DNA of 64,000 nucleotides, taken from positions 1,921,403 through 1,985,402 of the forward strand of contig CP070638.1 of the NCBI GenBank assembly GCA_020354025.1, in the 5' to 3' direction. Below, piece after piece: positions 17,373 through 26,774 of this stretch (the first letter of the stretch is position 1; each line of letters begins with the position of its first letter). Origin of the DNA: Fidelibacterota bacterium. Lineage in GTDB: Bacteria > Fidelibacterota > Marinisomatia > SCGC-AAA003-L08 > TS1B11. The notes under the pieces are model-generated. The model had not been told where the DNA came from and made no database searches. It saw nothing but the letters and a program-made list of their open reading frames with translations. The translations under genes and the position numbers were made by a program.

Positions 17373-18678
17373 GCCGACAATAGCTATCCTGGGTCGTCCT
17401 AATGTGGGCAAATCCACCCTATTCAACCGCCTGGTGGGCCGACGACAGGCGATTGTGGATGAAACTGCTGGTGTAACGCGGGACCGGATCTATGGTACAA
17501 TCCAGTGGGCTGGTCACGGTTTCCACTTGATCGATACCGGCGGCTATCTAGCGGGCAGCGGGGATATACTGGAAGCCACCATCCGAAGGCAAGCGGAGTT
17601 GGCTGGTGAAGAAGCCAACCTGATCCTATTCATGGTTGACAGCCAAGCGGGGATTGTACCCGACGACCGCTACCTGGCTGACCAGCTCAGGAAGCTGGAT
17701 AAGCCGGTGCTGTTGGTGGTCAACAAGGTAGACGATGTGGCTCACGAAACCCGGATTGCGGAGTTCTATGAGCTTGGCCTGGGCGAGCCCCTGCTCATTG
17801 GTGCTATCGCTGGTCGGGGAGTGGGGGATCTGCTGGATGCTGCTGTGGGGAAATTGAGCGGGTCCTGGAGGGAGGAGGAAATCCTGACCGAAACCGTCGG
17901 TCTGGCAATTGTGGGAGTGCCCAATACGGGGAAATCGTCTTTCCTTAATGCAATATTGAAGGAAGATAAAGCCATCGTAACCCCGATCCCTGGTACAACC
18001 CGCGATTCAATTGATTCATTTATACGCTACATGGGACACACGCTGCGCCTGATAGACACGGCGGGTCTTAGGCGCAAGGCCAGGATTAGCAATGTTATCG
18101 AGTATTACAGTACAGTCCGTACCCTGCGTTCGATCGATGAGTGCCATGTTGCTATCGTTATAATTGATGCCGAAAGGGGATTTCATACGCAGGACCGCCA
18201 GATCATGAGCCGGGTAATGGACCAGGGCAAGGGACTGGTGGCGGTGGTGAATAAATGGGACGTCATCAAGAAGGATACGGAGACCATGGGGGATTGGACC
18301 ACCTCCATGCGGGCTTCGTACAAGCCGCTGGAATACGTCCCGCTAGTGTTTATCTCCGTGCATCATAACCAGCGAGTCTGGAAAACCTTGAAGGTGGCCC
18401 TGGAGGTATATGAACAGTCCACCCGGCAGATCTCGACCTCGGAGCTGAACAGATTTCTGGAGGAAGCGGTCGGATACCAGCCTCCCCCTGCAGTCCAGGG
18501 CAAGCGCATTCAGATCAAGTATGCCGCGCAGGTACATCGCCAGCCGCCGCTGTTCGCCTTTTTCTGCAACTATCCGCGCCTGATCCCCGTCTCCTACCGC
18601 CGGTACTTGGAGAACCGGCTGCGGGAAAGGTTTGGCTTTGATGGAGTTCCGGTTAAACTATCTTTCCGGCAGAAGTAG
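17365..18678 (+). CDS. der: Ribosome-associated GTPase Der (EngA)
   Basis: A 437-residue tandem GTPase starting at GTG. The first G domain has GRPNVGKST, TAGVTRD, DTGGY and NKVD; the second, from about residue 178, has GVPNTGKSS, PGTTRD, DTAGLRRK and NKWD. A KH-like C-terminal domain (GVPVKLSFR end) completes the usual length. Der is essential for 50S subunit assembly in bacteria. It overlaps the DUF512 gene by 8 bases and is followed with no gap by the metalloprotease gene. Confidence 0.97.
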   Translation: MARPTIAILGRPNVGKSTLFNRLVGRRQAIVDETAGVTRDRIYGTIQWAGHGFHLIDTGGYLAGSGDILEATIRRQAELAGEEANLILFMVDSQAGIVPDDRYLADQLRKLDKPVLLVVNKVDDVAHETRIAEFYELGLGEPLLIGAIAGRGVGDLLDAAVGKLSGSWREEEILTETVGLAIVGVPNTGKSSFLNAILKEDKAIVTPIPGTTRDSIDSFIRYMGHTLRLIDTAGLRRKARISNVIEYYSTVRTLRSIDECHVAIVIIDAERGFHTQDRQIMSRVMDQGKGLVAVVNKWDVIKKDTETMGDWTTSMRASYKPLEYVPLVFISVHHNQRVWKTLKVALEVYEQSTRQISTSELNRFLEEAVGYQPPPAVQGKRIQIKYAAQVHRQPPLFAFFCNYPRLIPVSYRRYLENRLRERFGFDGVPVKLSFRQK

Positions 18679-20250
18679 ATGCGTATCTGGATAGTCATGG
18701 TGATAATGGTAGCGGCTCTTGCTGGACAAGCGGCTCAGGATAGGCCTATCAAGTGCGGCTGGAGCGCTCAGCCACACGCTCTGTCGGCCAGAATCGATGT
18801 CCTTTTTGGAAGGCCCAAGCGGCAAATGACATACATCTCTCCCAAGGGTGCCTTTGCGGTCCATTACGATACGACCGGTCTGCACAGTCCGGTCTTGGAT
18901 TCCTCTCAACCCGATGGCACTCCTGACTGGGTCGTAGAGGTGGCGGCAGCCCTGGACTCTGTCAGGAACCTGCTGCTGGTGCTGGGCTTTGATGCCGCTC
19001 CTACCGATGATGATGGTGTCTATGACGTCTACCTTGAGGAATACAACGGTGATACCTATGGGATTACGGATTGGGATAGCACTGATGCATATGGCAGAAT
19101 CATCAGCTACATGCGAATGGACAACGATTTCGCCGGGGATGAACATTACTATACTCATGGGATTGAAGCGGCTCGTATCACCGCTGCCCATGAATATTTC
19201 CACGCGGTGCAGCTGGCGTACGGCTGGCGGTACGCAGACGAATTTTTCTACGAACTCTCATCTACCTGGTTCGAGGACATTGCCTATCCAGACGTAAATG
19301 ACTGGGTGTTCTGGTTTAAAGGGGGAAACAATCCCTTTGGCAAGACGCCCACACAGCCGATGGCCAGGACAAACGGATACTCCATCGCGATTTTTGGTCA
19401 CTACCTTACACATATTCCCGGCACTTACGAGCCCGAGATAATGCGGCAGGCATGGGAACGTTTCAAGTCAACCAGTGCGACCGCTGCGATTGAGGAGAGC
19501 CTGGATTTCTATAATGCCAGTCTCACAATTGCGTGGACTGACTTTGTGGCGCGGCTGTTTCTCAATGGTCGCGCGTTAGAATCACCAGAACTATATTTTT
19601 ATAATGATCAGGATTTGCTTGATGCGCCCGAGTCTGGAGCGGTTAAAATCGTGATTGACGGTCTCAGCCTGCCTTTCTACAACCTACGTCCGGGTGCGGC
19701 AGGCATTCAAGTCCTGGAGCTGGCGAGTCCTGCTAATCTCGAGCTGCAAGTATGGTCCACGGCTTCGACGTACTGTGGACGGGTGGTAGTCGACAGGGAT
19801 GGGAATTACCTCACATTCCATAATCTCACTTCTAGTACCTGGCGCGCAGCAGGGCTCAGCAGCCTTTCTGAGGTAGTCGTGGTCGTGGGGGGTGATCGAG
19901 ACAGCGTGATCGTGAATGCCTCCGCTTCAGATACTCTCACCAACCTGGCCTTCAGTTTGGATTATCTCGCACCTAATCCGCTAATGCTTGAAAAACCCAC
20001 GCACCGGGAAATTACCCTGGGATACACGGTGGGAGAGGCACTTACCAAGGGGGATCACAGCATTGTTATCTATAACCTATTGGGGCAGGAACTCTATCGC
20101 CAGCAAACCACTCGCAGCGTGGGGGAGGGATCGCATACACTGTATCTGTCCACGCTGCCGTTTCTCACTTGGCCGAGCGGTGTCTATATTCTGAGCCTAA
20201 CCGTTGGCAAGCGTAGTCCTTTTACCCGCACCTTTACCCTTTTACGCTAG
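18679..20250 (+). CDS. Secreted zinc metalloprotease with T9SS sorting domain
   Basis: A 523-residue protein whose ATG begins immediately after the der stop. It has a short signal peptide (VMVIMVAALAGQAA), an aspartate-rich segment (TDDDGVYDVYLEEYNG), then a zinc-binding HEYFH at residues 171-175 with a downstream Glu in ELSSTWFED, as in gluzincin-type peptidases of the MXAN_6640-like group. The C-terminal 80 residues look like a type IX sorting domain (SIVIYNLLGQELYRQ, GVYILSLTVG). The product is therefore predicted to be exported through the outer membrane. The gene's place among housekeeping genes looks incidental. Confidence 0.82.
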   Translation: MRIWIVMVIMVAALAGQAAQDRPIKCGWSAQPHALSARIDVLFGRPKRQMTYISPKGAFAVHYDTTGLHSPVLDSSQPDGTPDWVVEVAAALDSVRNLLLVLGFDAAPTDDDGVYDVYLEEYNGDTYGITDWDSTDAYGRIISYMRMDNDFAGDEHYYTHGIEAARITAAHEYFHAVQLAYGWRYADEFFYELSSTWFEDIAYPDVNDWVFWFKGGNNPFGKTPTQPMARTNGYSIAIFGHYLTHIPGTYEPEIMRQAWERFKSTSATAAIEESLDFYNASLTIAWTDFVARLFLNGRALESPELYFYNDQDLLDAPESGAVKIVIDGLSLPFYNLRPGAAGIQVLELASPANLELQVWSTASTYCGRVVVDRDGNYLTFHNLTSSTWRAAGLSSLSEVVVVVGGDRDSVIVNASASDTLTNLAFSLDYLAPNPLMLEKPTHREITLGYTVGEALTKGDHSIVIYNLLGQELYRQQTTRSVGEGSHTLYLSTLPFLTWPSGVYILSLTVGKRSPFTRTFTLLR

Positions 20251-20888
20251 TGGGAAAATCATACACCATCACTAGATCTACTCCACAGGCAGAACACCGC
20301 GTGCGGGGATCGCGCTTCATTTCCCGCACTCAACCTGCCTCCAGCCAAGAGGAGGTACGGGAAATCCTGCGACAGGTGCGGGAGTTAATCCCAGACGCGA
20401 CTCACAACTGCTACGCCTATCGCTTGATGCAGCAAGGAGATGATCTGGAGGAATACGCCATCGACGCCGGTGAGCCGAGTGGTTCGGCTGGAATACCTAT
20501 GCTCCATGCTCTCCGGCAGCTCGGCCTGGTGGACGTAGTAGCCTGGGTAGGGCGTTACTTCGGTGGTACCAAGCTGGGAATCTCGGGGCTGATGACGGCC
20601 TATGCCCGGGCGATACGAATGAGCCTCGAGGGAATAACTCCGGTACCGTGGGTGGCGATGGTGGATGTTCATGTTGTCCTGCCGTATACCCTGGCAGACC
20701 GGGTCAAGAGTGAGCTACAAAGGATTGAGGGTATTGTCCTTACAGAAGAGTATTCCCAGCAGGTAGCACTTGGGTTGGAGGTGCCTCGACATGCAGCCCG
20801 GGATTTCGTTAGTCGGATGAGGGAGTGGAGCCGGGGGGGCATTCAAGCCACGTCCAGTGCGATTGATTTCGGCACTGAACATGCTTAA
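20250..20888 (+). CDS. YigZ / IMPACT family protein
   Basis: A 212-residue protein of the UPF0029/IMPACT family. The N-terminal domain shows the family pattern SRFISRTQPASSQEEV, THNCYAYRL, DAGEPSGSAGIPMLHALRQ and VVAWVGRYFGGTKLGISGLMTAYA. A ferredoxin-like C-terminal domain follows. It starts at GTG, sharing its first base with the previous stop. YigZ homologues are linked to translation control or RNA binding, and the precise role in bacteria is unsettled. Confidence 0.93.
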   Translation: MGKSYTITRSTPQAEHRVRGSRFISRTQPASSQEEVREILRQVRELIPDATHNCYAYRLMQQGDDLEEYAIDAGEPSGSAGIPMLHALRQLGLVDVVAWVGRYFGGTKLGISGLMTAYARAIRMSLEGITPVPWVAMVDVHVVLPYTLADRVKSELQRIEGIVLTEEYSQQVALGLEVPRHAARDFVSRMREWSRGGIQATSSAIDFGTEHA

Positions 20889-20904
20889 TTTAGCACACCT
20901 CAGT

Positions 20905-20978
<74 letters not shown>

Positions 20979-20988
20979 CTCTCGATAA

Positions 20989-21021
20989 GCCCTCTTTTCC
21001 GTCGAGAAACGAGGGTTTTTT
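20989..21021 (+). terminator. Rho-independent terminator after the tRNA
   Basis: GCCCTCTTTTC and GAGAAACGAGGG form a stem with a short loop, and a run of six T follows. It sits 10 bases after the tRNA. Confidence 0.7.
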
Positions 21022-21130
21022 ACATTTTGCCGAGTTTAGTCTAATGCAGTCTAATGTGGCCTGATAGCGCATATTTAGCCACGTTTTAGTCACGTTGGTC
21101 TCATAAGATGTTGTTATTATTAATCTACCA

Positions 21131-21230
21131 TCGGGCTCATAACCCGAAGGTCGCAGGTTCGAGCTGAAGTCCCGGCGGTGTCGGGACGGAGACCGGTGGA
21201 GCGCAGCGACATCAATCCTACTCCCGCTAC
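21131..21230 (+). pseudogene. Broken second copy of initiator tRNA, 3' half with insert
   Basis: Positions 21131-21162 match the anticodon arm, variable loop and the start of the T arm of the intact tRNA (TCGGGCTCATAACCCGAAGG onward). After 52 foreign bases the match resumes at 21215 with ATCCTACTCCCGCTAC. The 5' half, including acceptor and D arms, is absent. One T-stem pair is also broken (GCAGG against CCTAC). The fragment is followed by its own terminator, as an intact tRNA gene would be. Confidence 0.75.
21163..21214 (+). repeat. 52-nt palindromic insert within the tRNA T loop
   Basis: The insert begins GCTGAAGTCCCGGCGGTG and contains the hairpin GTCCCG-GCGGTGT-CGGGAC (21169-21187), followed by a GC-rich tail GGAGACCGGTGGAGCGCAG. 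It sits exactly at the T loop. It resembles short palindromic elements that spread through genomes, but I see no second full copy in this window. Confidence 0.55.
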
Positions 21231-21231
21231 G

Positions 21232-21258
21232 AAAACCTCAGCATCTGCTGAGGTTTTT
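21232..21258 (+). terminator. Rho-independent terminator after the tRNA remnant
   Basis: A perfect 12-base stem (AAAACCTCAGCA with TGCTGAGGTTTT) with a two-base loop, ending in a T run. Confidence 0.85.
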
Positions 21259-21646
21259 TCATATTATAGAGAGTGGGTAAGAATCAAAAGGGTGGTGGGG
21301 TGGGGAACACCTGGCGCAATTAGCAATGGTGGGAGGAAGTTTGCTACCACCTATTATTCAAGTACAAATATTCGAGCAGTATTTCGAGGAGAAAAAAGGC
21401 TATAATACTAGACCGACTTTGATGGAACCAACTTATGTATATCAAGCGGCAGACGGTTCAGATTTGACATCAGATTGGCCAGTCCCCATTCTTTGGGCCG
21501 TTTTCAAAGTTGGGACTTTCGGTTTCTGAGGGTCCCCCCCCAAATGGGTCCAGACCCTTTTGGACACTTGAAGCTTGATAGTAAGAAGGACACTCCCTAT
21601 TTCCAAGGTTTATATCACGGAATCCCGCCATCGGCGGGGCCTCATT
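21259..21646. other. Non-coding stretch
   Basis: No gene is convincing here: the open frames lack starts with SD and family resemblance. It contains a C-rich run (about 21532-21541) and the palindrome CCCGCC-ATC-GGCGGG at 21624-21638. Confidence 0.5.
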
Positions 21647-21775
21647 TTAAGCGTCTTCCGCTTGATTTACTCCCGGCCATTCCACCAAGGCCAGTTGTTT
21701 CTTCAGGAAATCAATCATGCGAACACCACTGGATATCAACAGGGTAGAAAACCGTGGGACTATAATTGATCTAAA
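21647..21775 (-). pseudogene. Degraded coding fragment, unassigned
   Basis: On the minus strand a frame ending in TAA at 21647 reads GVRMIDFLKKQLALVEWPG near its end, an amphipathic, protein-like sequence unlike its surroundings. It has an internal ATG at 21718 and stays open only a short way upstream. It looks like the C-terminal end of a lost gene. I cannot name the family. Confidence 0.3.
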
Positions 21776-21802
21776 TCGGCTATCCCCCCGCGCCCCGCCA
21801 GC

Positions 21803-23098
21803 CTACCTCGTCGGTGTGCAGCCGAGTATGGGGCCTATGCCTTTGGCCGGCACCGCTGTATCCACCACCTGGGCCAGGTGGGCCAGGGAGCCGGTAGCCA
21901 GGCGGGCGACACTATGGTAAAATGGCAAATCGAACTTGTCGATGGTATCAGCTTGCGTATGGAGCAGGTCCTCATAGTACGCCGTAGACACTTGGTTGAG
22001 CCCGACAGCGCCATAATCATATTGCCAGAATGAGGCGAAGTCGAGTTGAGGGCTATCGTGCGTTTCAAGCAGGTTCAAGCCCAGGCCGAAACGTTCATTC
22101 ACGTACTGAATAATGTCGGCCATATAATCTGAATTCCTTACCGCAGAACTGTGCAGCATGAGATTCTTGGTGCCCTGCTGGCTCCAAGCGATCATGTCCA
22201 AATCGATCACTCCGGCGATGTGCAACCCGCACGACCGCGCTTGTCGGGCAAAGCCTTTACTGCCCCGGCGGCCGTATTCGCCCATGTCCCATAACGCATA
22301 AAATATCGTATAGCGCGTTTGGTACTGGCTCAGAATCCTGGCGGCCTCCACCACCGCTGCCACACCGCTGGCATTATCGTTGGCCCCGGGCGAGGATCGG
22401 TTTGCCGGCAGGCAATCGTAATGGGCACTGACGATATAGATCGAGTCTGGAAACTCGACGCCCGGTTGAATGGCATACGGGTTGTTGCCCTTCTCCATAT
22501 AGTTCTGCATGTTTGCCAGCAGACCGAAACCCTCCAACCTCTCGCGCAGCCATTTACCAGCTAGTAAGGCGCCGAAAAATTCCCAATAGCGGGCGTGGAT
22601 AACCGATGAGGTGCCATCGATCATAATCCACTCGGTGCCCAGCAGCTGTCCCACAGTTCGCAGCAACGAATCAAGTTTGACGGCGGCGATAATGTCGTCA
22701 AACACTGTCGTGTCGCTGGCACTCACGAATACCTTGACCGTCTGGCTGACCTGGCCGCCTTGGCCGTCGTTGGCCGTGACCATGAAGGGGGTATTGCCCG
22801 TAACGGTGGGCACGCCAGAAACGGTGTTACCCTCGGCCTTTAGCCACGGTGGCAGTTGACTGTACGTGAATTCCACCGGATCGTCATCCTGGTCCTTTGC
22901 TGAAGCGGTATAGGTGAAGGGCTCGTTCACTATGGCGTAAGCTACTTGCGACGATGTCAATTCCGGCGGGGAGTTGCTGTCTATGCTCTGAGTAATATCG
23001 CAGGACTGGAACCAGAACAGGTAGCCCATGGCAATGACTGTCATGCTACGGTTTATCCGGAATGTGAATTGGCGGCGCCGAGCCTGAGGAGTCCTCAT
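21803..23098 (-). CDS. M28-family zinc peptidase lipoprotein with Ig-like domain
   Basis: A 431-residue protein whose start overlaps the stop of the preceding DUF4249 gene by four bases (ATGA). A signal ends at a lipobox-like FQSC. Residues about 45-125 form a putative cadherin/Ig-like module (EPFTYTASAKDQDDDPVEFTY, GVPTVTG). The peptidase domain has the M28 metal ligands in SAHYDCLP, GANDNASGVAAVVEAAR and LWDMGEYGRRGSKGFA, although the usual EE pair is reduced to one Glu (GEYG). The operon with a TonB receptor suggests that it processes a peptide or modified peptide at the surface for uptake. Confidence 0.85.
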   Translation of the reverse strand: MRTPQARRRQFTFRINRSMTVIAMGYLFWFQSCDITQSIDSNSPPELTSSQVAYAIVNEPFTYTASAKDQDDDPVEFTYSQLPPWLKAEGNTVSGVPTVTGNTPFMVTANDGQGGQVSQTVKVFVSASDTTVFDDIIAAVKLDSLLRTVGQLLGTEWIMIDGTSSVIHARYWEFFGALLAGKWLRERLEGFGLLANMQNYMEKGNNPYAIQPGVEFPDSIYIVSAHYDCLPANRSSPGANDNASGVAAVVEAARILSQYQTRYTIFYALWDMGEYGRRGSKGFARQARSCGLHIAGVIDLDMIAWSQQGTKNLMLHSSAVRNSDYMADIIQYVNERFGLGLNLLETHDSPQLDFASFWQYDYGAVGLNQVSTAYYEDLLHTQADTIDKFDLPFYHSVARLATGSLAHLAQVVDTAVPAKGIGPILGCTPTR

Positions 23099-24129
23099 TG
23101 GACAGCCATCCCGAGGTTTGGATCTGGCCTGATATCCACCAAAAAGGTGCGGGAATAGGATGAATAAAACAGGCCATTTCCATTGGTGATATTACTGCTG
23201 GGGGGGATAAATGGATTATAGCCCTCGGCACTGCCTGCCAGGTAGTCGTTTAGGCTTTCGTCGCCCACCTCGATTGTGATCAAATGAGGCCCGTAATAGT
23301 TAAAATACAGCCAGTTAATGGGGATGATCGTGAGAGTGGAATTAATGGTAATCAGTCGCGGCCGGTAAAGGTTCCCGTCGCTATCCTCCAGCATGGGCCC
23401 CTTGAAAGTGCGGGCAGCGAAACTGGTGTCGACGATGGCATTTGCCATGGTGGGGGTCAATGCAAATGTGCTGACCCGGGCAATTTCCGAACCGGTGGTA
23501 TGTTCGGCTTTCCACTGCAGGATAAACAGGGGGATTGATGCCCGGCTGGTGTTGTAACAGCTGCCCTCACGGTAAACCAGCTGGTCCATTTTCAGGCCCC
23601 TGAAATCACCGGTCTCCCTCGCTTCGGCAATTTTCAACTGCGAATTCCATTCAGTGTGAAAATCTATATCCCTGACCAACACCGCTTCCGTTTGGCACTT
23701 CCATTCCATCGAGGACATACTGCCGATGGTGAACGTATCCGGTACATCGGTATAGGCTCCCACCTCGAGCCCTTCCCATTTGACTGTTAATGAATAGGTG
23801 GTGGCCGCCTGGATAAAATGAGGTTGCCAGGAATCATCCCGATAGTGTCCCGGCAGGCTTGGGATGGGGGACAGGCAGAACGAGCTGCGGTCGTCGGATA
23901 TTGTGATCAGGGCGTCGGAGATCCAGTGGGTGCTGTCATCTGCCGTTTCCCCGATTGGGTGAGTGATCGATACGGACACCGTATCCTCAAAGGGACTATC
24001 CGCCACCAAGTGTCCAAACACCACAAGCCGCTCCTGGTACTTGCCGCCCTCCACCGATAACTCACAGGCGGAACATATCAGCTCCACCACTAATATGAGC
24101 AGGATTGCGTTGGCCGGGTTATATCTCAA
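23095..24129 (-). CDS. DUF4249 domain lipoprotein
   Basis: A 344-residue protein with a lipoprotein signal ending CSAC. Domain DUF4249 is suggested by the order of ERLVVFGHLVADSPFEDTVSV, WISDALITISDD, GHYRDDSW, YSLTVKWEGLEVGAYTDVP and the C-terminal SNITNGNGLFYSSYSR. DUF4249 proteins are found next to TonB receptors in this phylum group and are thought to be surface partners of the receptor. The start is TTG, six bases after GGAG, overlapping the receptor gene by 11 bases. Confidence 0.85.
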   Translation of the reverse strand: MRYNPANAILLILVVELICSACELSVEGGKYQERLVVFGHLVADSPFEDTVSVSITHPIGETADDSTHWISDALITISDDRSSFCLSPIPSLPGHYRDDSWQPHFIQAATTYSLTVKWEGLEVGAYTDVPDTFTIGSMSSMEWKCQTEAVLVRDIDFHTEWNSQLKIAEARETGDFRGLKMDQLVYREGSCYNTSRASIPLFILQWKAEHTTGSEIARVSTFALTPTMANAIVDTSFAARTFKGPMLEDSDGNLYRPRLITINSTLTIIPINWLYFNYYGPHLITIEVGDESLNDYLAGSAEGYNPFIPPSSNITNGNGLFYSSYSRTFLVDIRPDPNLGMAVQ

Positions 24130-26536
24130 TGGACACTCCGATACTCACTAGAAGTGGGAATGTGCTGATCGATTCCAGATGCGGGATACCCTCATCGGGC
24201 TCGTCGATTTCTCCATCGCTATCATCATCGATTTGGTTAGTGGTGCTGCCGAACAGGTAATACTGCCTGAATATGTTGTCCTGCATGTAGACATTCACCG
24301 CCTGCACGAAAGCATCCATTCTGAAAGCCATGAAATCCATGTGGCGGGTCACTCCCAGGTCCAGACGATGATAAGAGGGATAGCGCAACGAGTTCCGGCC
24401 GCCAGGGATCGAACGGTAAACGATATCAGGTGTATCCGGCAGGGTTTCGATGTAGTAACCGAGCACCGGCGTGAAGGGCTGGCCGGTCTGGTAGGTCCAG
24501 TTTAAACTGAATTCCCAGCGCTGCGAGGGGTGATAGGCTGTCACCAGGTTTAAGGCGTGAGTCCGGTCCCAGTTTGCATAATACTCAGTCTCCACCATTC
24601 GTTTGCGGGCGACGGAGAACGAATAGGCCAGCCAGCCGGTTAAGCGGCCGTACTCCCGCTGTAGGAAGACTTCCATACCGTAGGCGTAGCCATCCGCAAT
24701 GTCAAAAATGTCGGCCATTCGTTGGCTTGGCTGGGCGCCTTCGGCGGTGATCCGCTGTTCAACGAATGTGAGCATATTCCGTAGCTGCTTGTAATACCCC
24801 TCAACCTGGATTCTGTAACGTCCTCCCAGGTATTCCTCATAGCCTATGATATAATGTACGGCCGACGCCGGATTGATGGTGGAATCTACCGCAAACCACT
24901 GGCTCAATAGCGAAGGATTGAAATCATCCTGAGCTGTTTCCAGGAACTGGTGATAAACCCCTACGGCGGTGTTTAGATAGCGGTCTGTGGTAAGCAGGAG
25001 CTTGACCTGGAGCCGGGGATCGGCGAACCACTTGTCCGGGTGATTGTCGTAATAGGCCATCCGCAAACCGGGCTCAACCATCAAACGACGTCCCAGCCAT
25101 TGTTTCCATTGACAATATGCTGAAAATTCCCAGGGCGTCTGATCAACATCGAATACTTTCCGGTTCAGGTACTTGTTTTCATGGTGCAGTTGATACCTTT
25201 TGAGCTCCGCCCCGAACCGTACTTGGCCGGTTTGTGATGCAAAGTATGTAAAATTGGGCCCTAATGTGACGTCCTCAATAGCATTAACGCTATTATTCCC
25301 TGAAAAGACTCCCATGCTAAATTGGTCGTTGATCCAGTTGTCAGCAATCAGTTCTTTCGAAATACCCCCCAGGTTGAAACGGGTATCAAACCAGCTGGCC
25401 GCCACTTTCCAGTTGGATATGAGCCGGGAACTTTCCAGCTTCTGGAAATTGAAGCTGAAGGCTCGATTGCCCCAGCTAGCCGAAAGGTTGGAATCATCGA
25501 AGGATAGATAATCCCGACCCTGATACCAACTGATCGTTAAACGATCGTTTTCCGTTAAATCCTGGAAAAGGTGCCCTTGGATATCATAAAAATAGTACGG
25601 AAAATAGGCTGCCGTCCCCTTGAAGATTTGGTCGAAGTAGGTCCGGCGGAAAGCCAGTAACCAGGCGCCGTTCCCGATGGGCCCTTCGATGGTTGTCTGA
25701 CCAGCCAACAATGAAACGGTGCCCCGGGCATCGAAATGCTTCTGATTCCCCTGCCGGCTGCGAACGTTCAGCACCGCTGAAAGGCGATCACCGTACTCGG
25801 CGTTAAACCCGCCCTTAGATAGCTCGGCCTCCTTGACTGCATCCAGGATAAAGTTGGAGAACAATCCAAACAAGTGGGAAGGATTATACAGGGTGATCCC
25901 GTCCAGCAATATCAGGTTCTGGTCGGTGTTACCGCCCCGGATTACCAAACCCGAACTGTATTCGGAAGTGGACAATACACCCGGCAGGGTTTGTAACGAG
26001 CGCATTAGGTCAGCCTCGCCGATTGGTGGCACACTCTGCAATTGGTGGGTGCCGAGCTGCGCCTGACTAACCCTGTTCCGGGTCTGTTGATCGATCCGCT
26101 GTCCCAAAACGACTACGGAGTCCAATGATATCGTCTGGGGTGTCAGTTCGAAATTAAGGCGGTATGTTTTCCCCGGTTCGAGTGCTATATCGGTCCGTAG
26201 CGACCGGTAGCCAAGATAGGATATTTCCAAAATATATTCGCCGGCCGGTACGGCGGGGAACACGAAGTATCCATCGATGTTGGTAGCGGTCCCGACCTGG
26301 CTATCCACGAAATAGACATTAGCGCCTGCTAATCCCGCCCCGGTTACCGTATTGCGTATGTATCCCGCTAAGGTCGCGGTCTGGTCAGCCGCCGGTAAAG
26401 CGGCTGCCACATCCGTAGGCTTGGCCACCACAAATGCCACGGCTATGATCCAGAGGATTAACCAACCGGGGCGGGATCGCCTTGTGGCAATGACTATGTT
26501 TTTGGGGGACGGTAGCATATGATTGTTAGGATCCAT
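24119..26536 (-). CDS. TonB-dependent outer-membrane receptor with carboxypeptidase-regulatory domain
   Basis: From the ATG at 26536 the protein has about 805 residues; a longer frame from 26692 adds a hydrophilic leader without support, and ATG 26518 is also possible. After a signal (WLILWIIAVAFVV) comes a CarboxypepD_reg-like beta-sandwich (LAGYIRNTVTGAGLAGANVYF, DGYFVFPAVPAGEY), the plug domain (LVIRGGNTDQNLILLDG, EAELSKGGFNAEYG) and a 22-strand-type barrel with terminal strand LVSIGVSIEI. This is the domain order of SusC-like and related receptors. With DUF4249 and the M28 peptidase it forms a three-gene uptake unit; the ligand is unknown. Confidence 0.92.
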   Translation of the reverse strand: MDPNNHMLPSPKNIVIATRRSRPGWLILWIIAVAFVVAKPTDVAAALPAADQTATLAGYIRNTVTGAGLAGANVYFVDSQVGTATNIDGYFVFPAVPAGEYILEISYLGYRSLRTDIALEPGKTYRLNFELTPQTISLDSVVVLGQRIDQQTRNRVSQAQLGTHQLQSVPPIGEADLMRSLQTLPGVLSTSEYSSGLVIRGGNTDQNLILLDGITLYNPSHLFGLFSNFILDAVKEAELSKGGFNAEYGDRLSAVLNVRSRQGNQKHFDARGTVSLLAGQTTIEGPIGNGAWLLAFRRTYFDQIFKGTAAYFPYYFYDIQGHLFQDLTENDRLTISWYQGRDYLSFDDSNLSASWGNRAFSFNFQKLESSRLISNWKVAASWFDTRFNLGGISKELIADNWINDQFSMGVFSGNNSVNAIEDVTLGPNFTYFASQTGQVRFGAELKRYQLHHENKYLNRKVFDVDQTPWEFSAYCQWKQWLGRRLMVEPGLRMAYYDNHPDKWFADPRLQVKLLLTTDRYLNTAVGVYHQFLETAQDDFNPSLLSQWFAVDSTINPASAVHYIIGYEEYLGGRYRIQVEGYYKQLRNMLTFVEQRITAEGAQPSQRMADIFDIADGYAYGMEVFLQREYGRLTGWLAYSFSVARKRMVETEYYANWDRTHALNLVTAYHPSQRWEFSLNWTYQTGQPFTPVLGYYIETLPDTPDIVYRSIPGGRNSLRYPSYHRLDLGVTRHMDFMAFRMDAFVQAVNVYMQDNIFRQYYLFGSTTNQIDDDSDGEIDEPDEGIPHLESISTFPLLVSIGVSIEI

Positions 26537-26774
26537 ACAATGAGATGTACGTTGGGAATTTGGCGATGGAATTATCGGGAAACTACTAGTATTCCTGCAA
26601 TATTTCAAGGCTTTACCAAATGCCATTGCAATAACCCGCAAGGAGACTTCACTGCCGGTATCAGAAATGATAGGTTGTGAATAAGGATTCACGCTTCACT
26701 GTAGATAATCACACCATATCCATTGCGCTTGATTTCTATTTTATCTACCTTATGCATTATCGTCTGAGGTCAGC

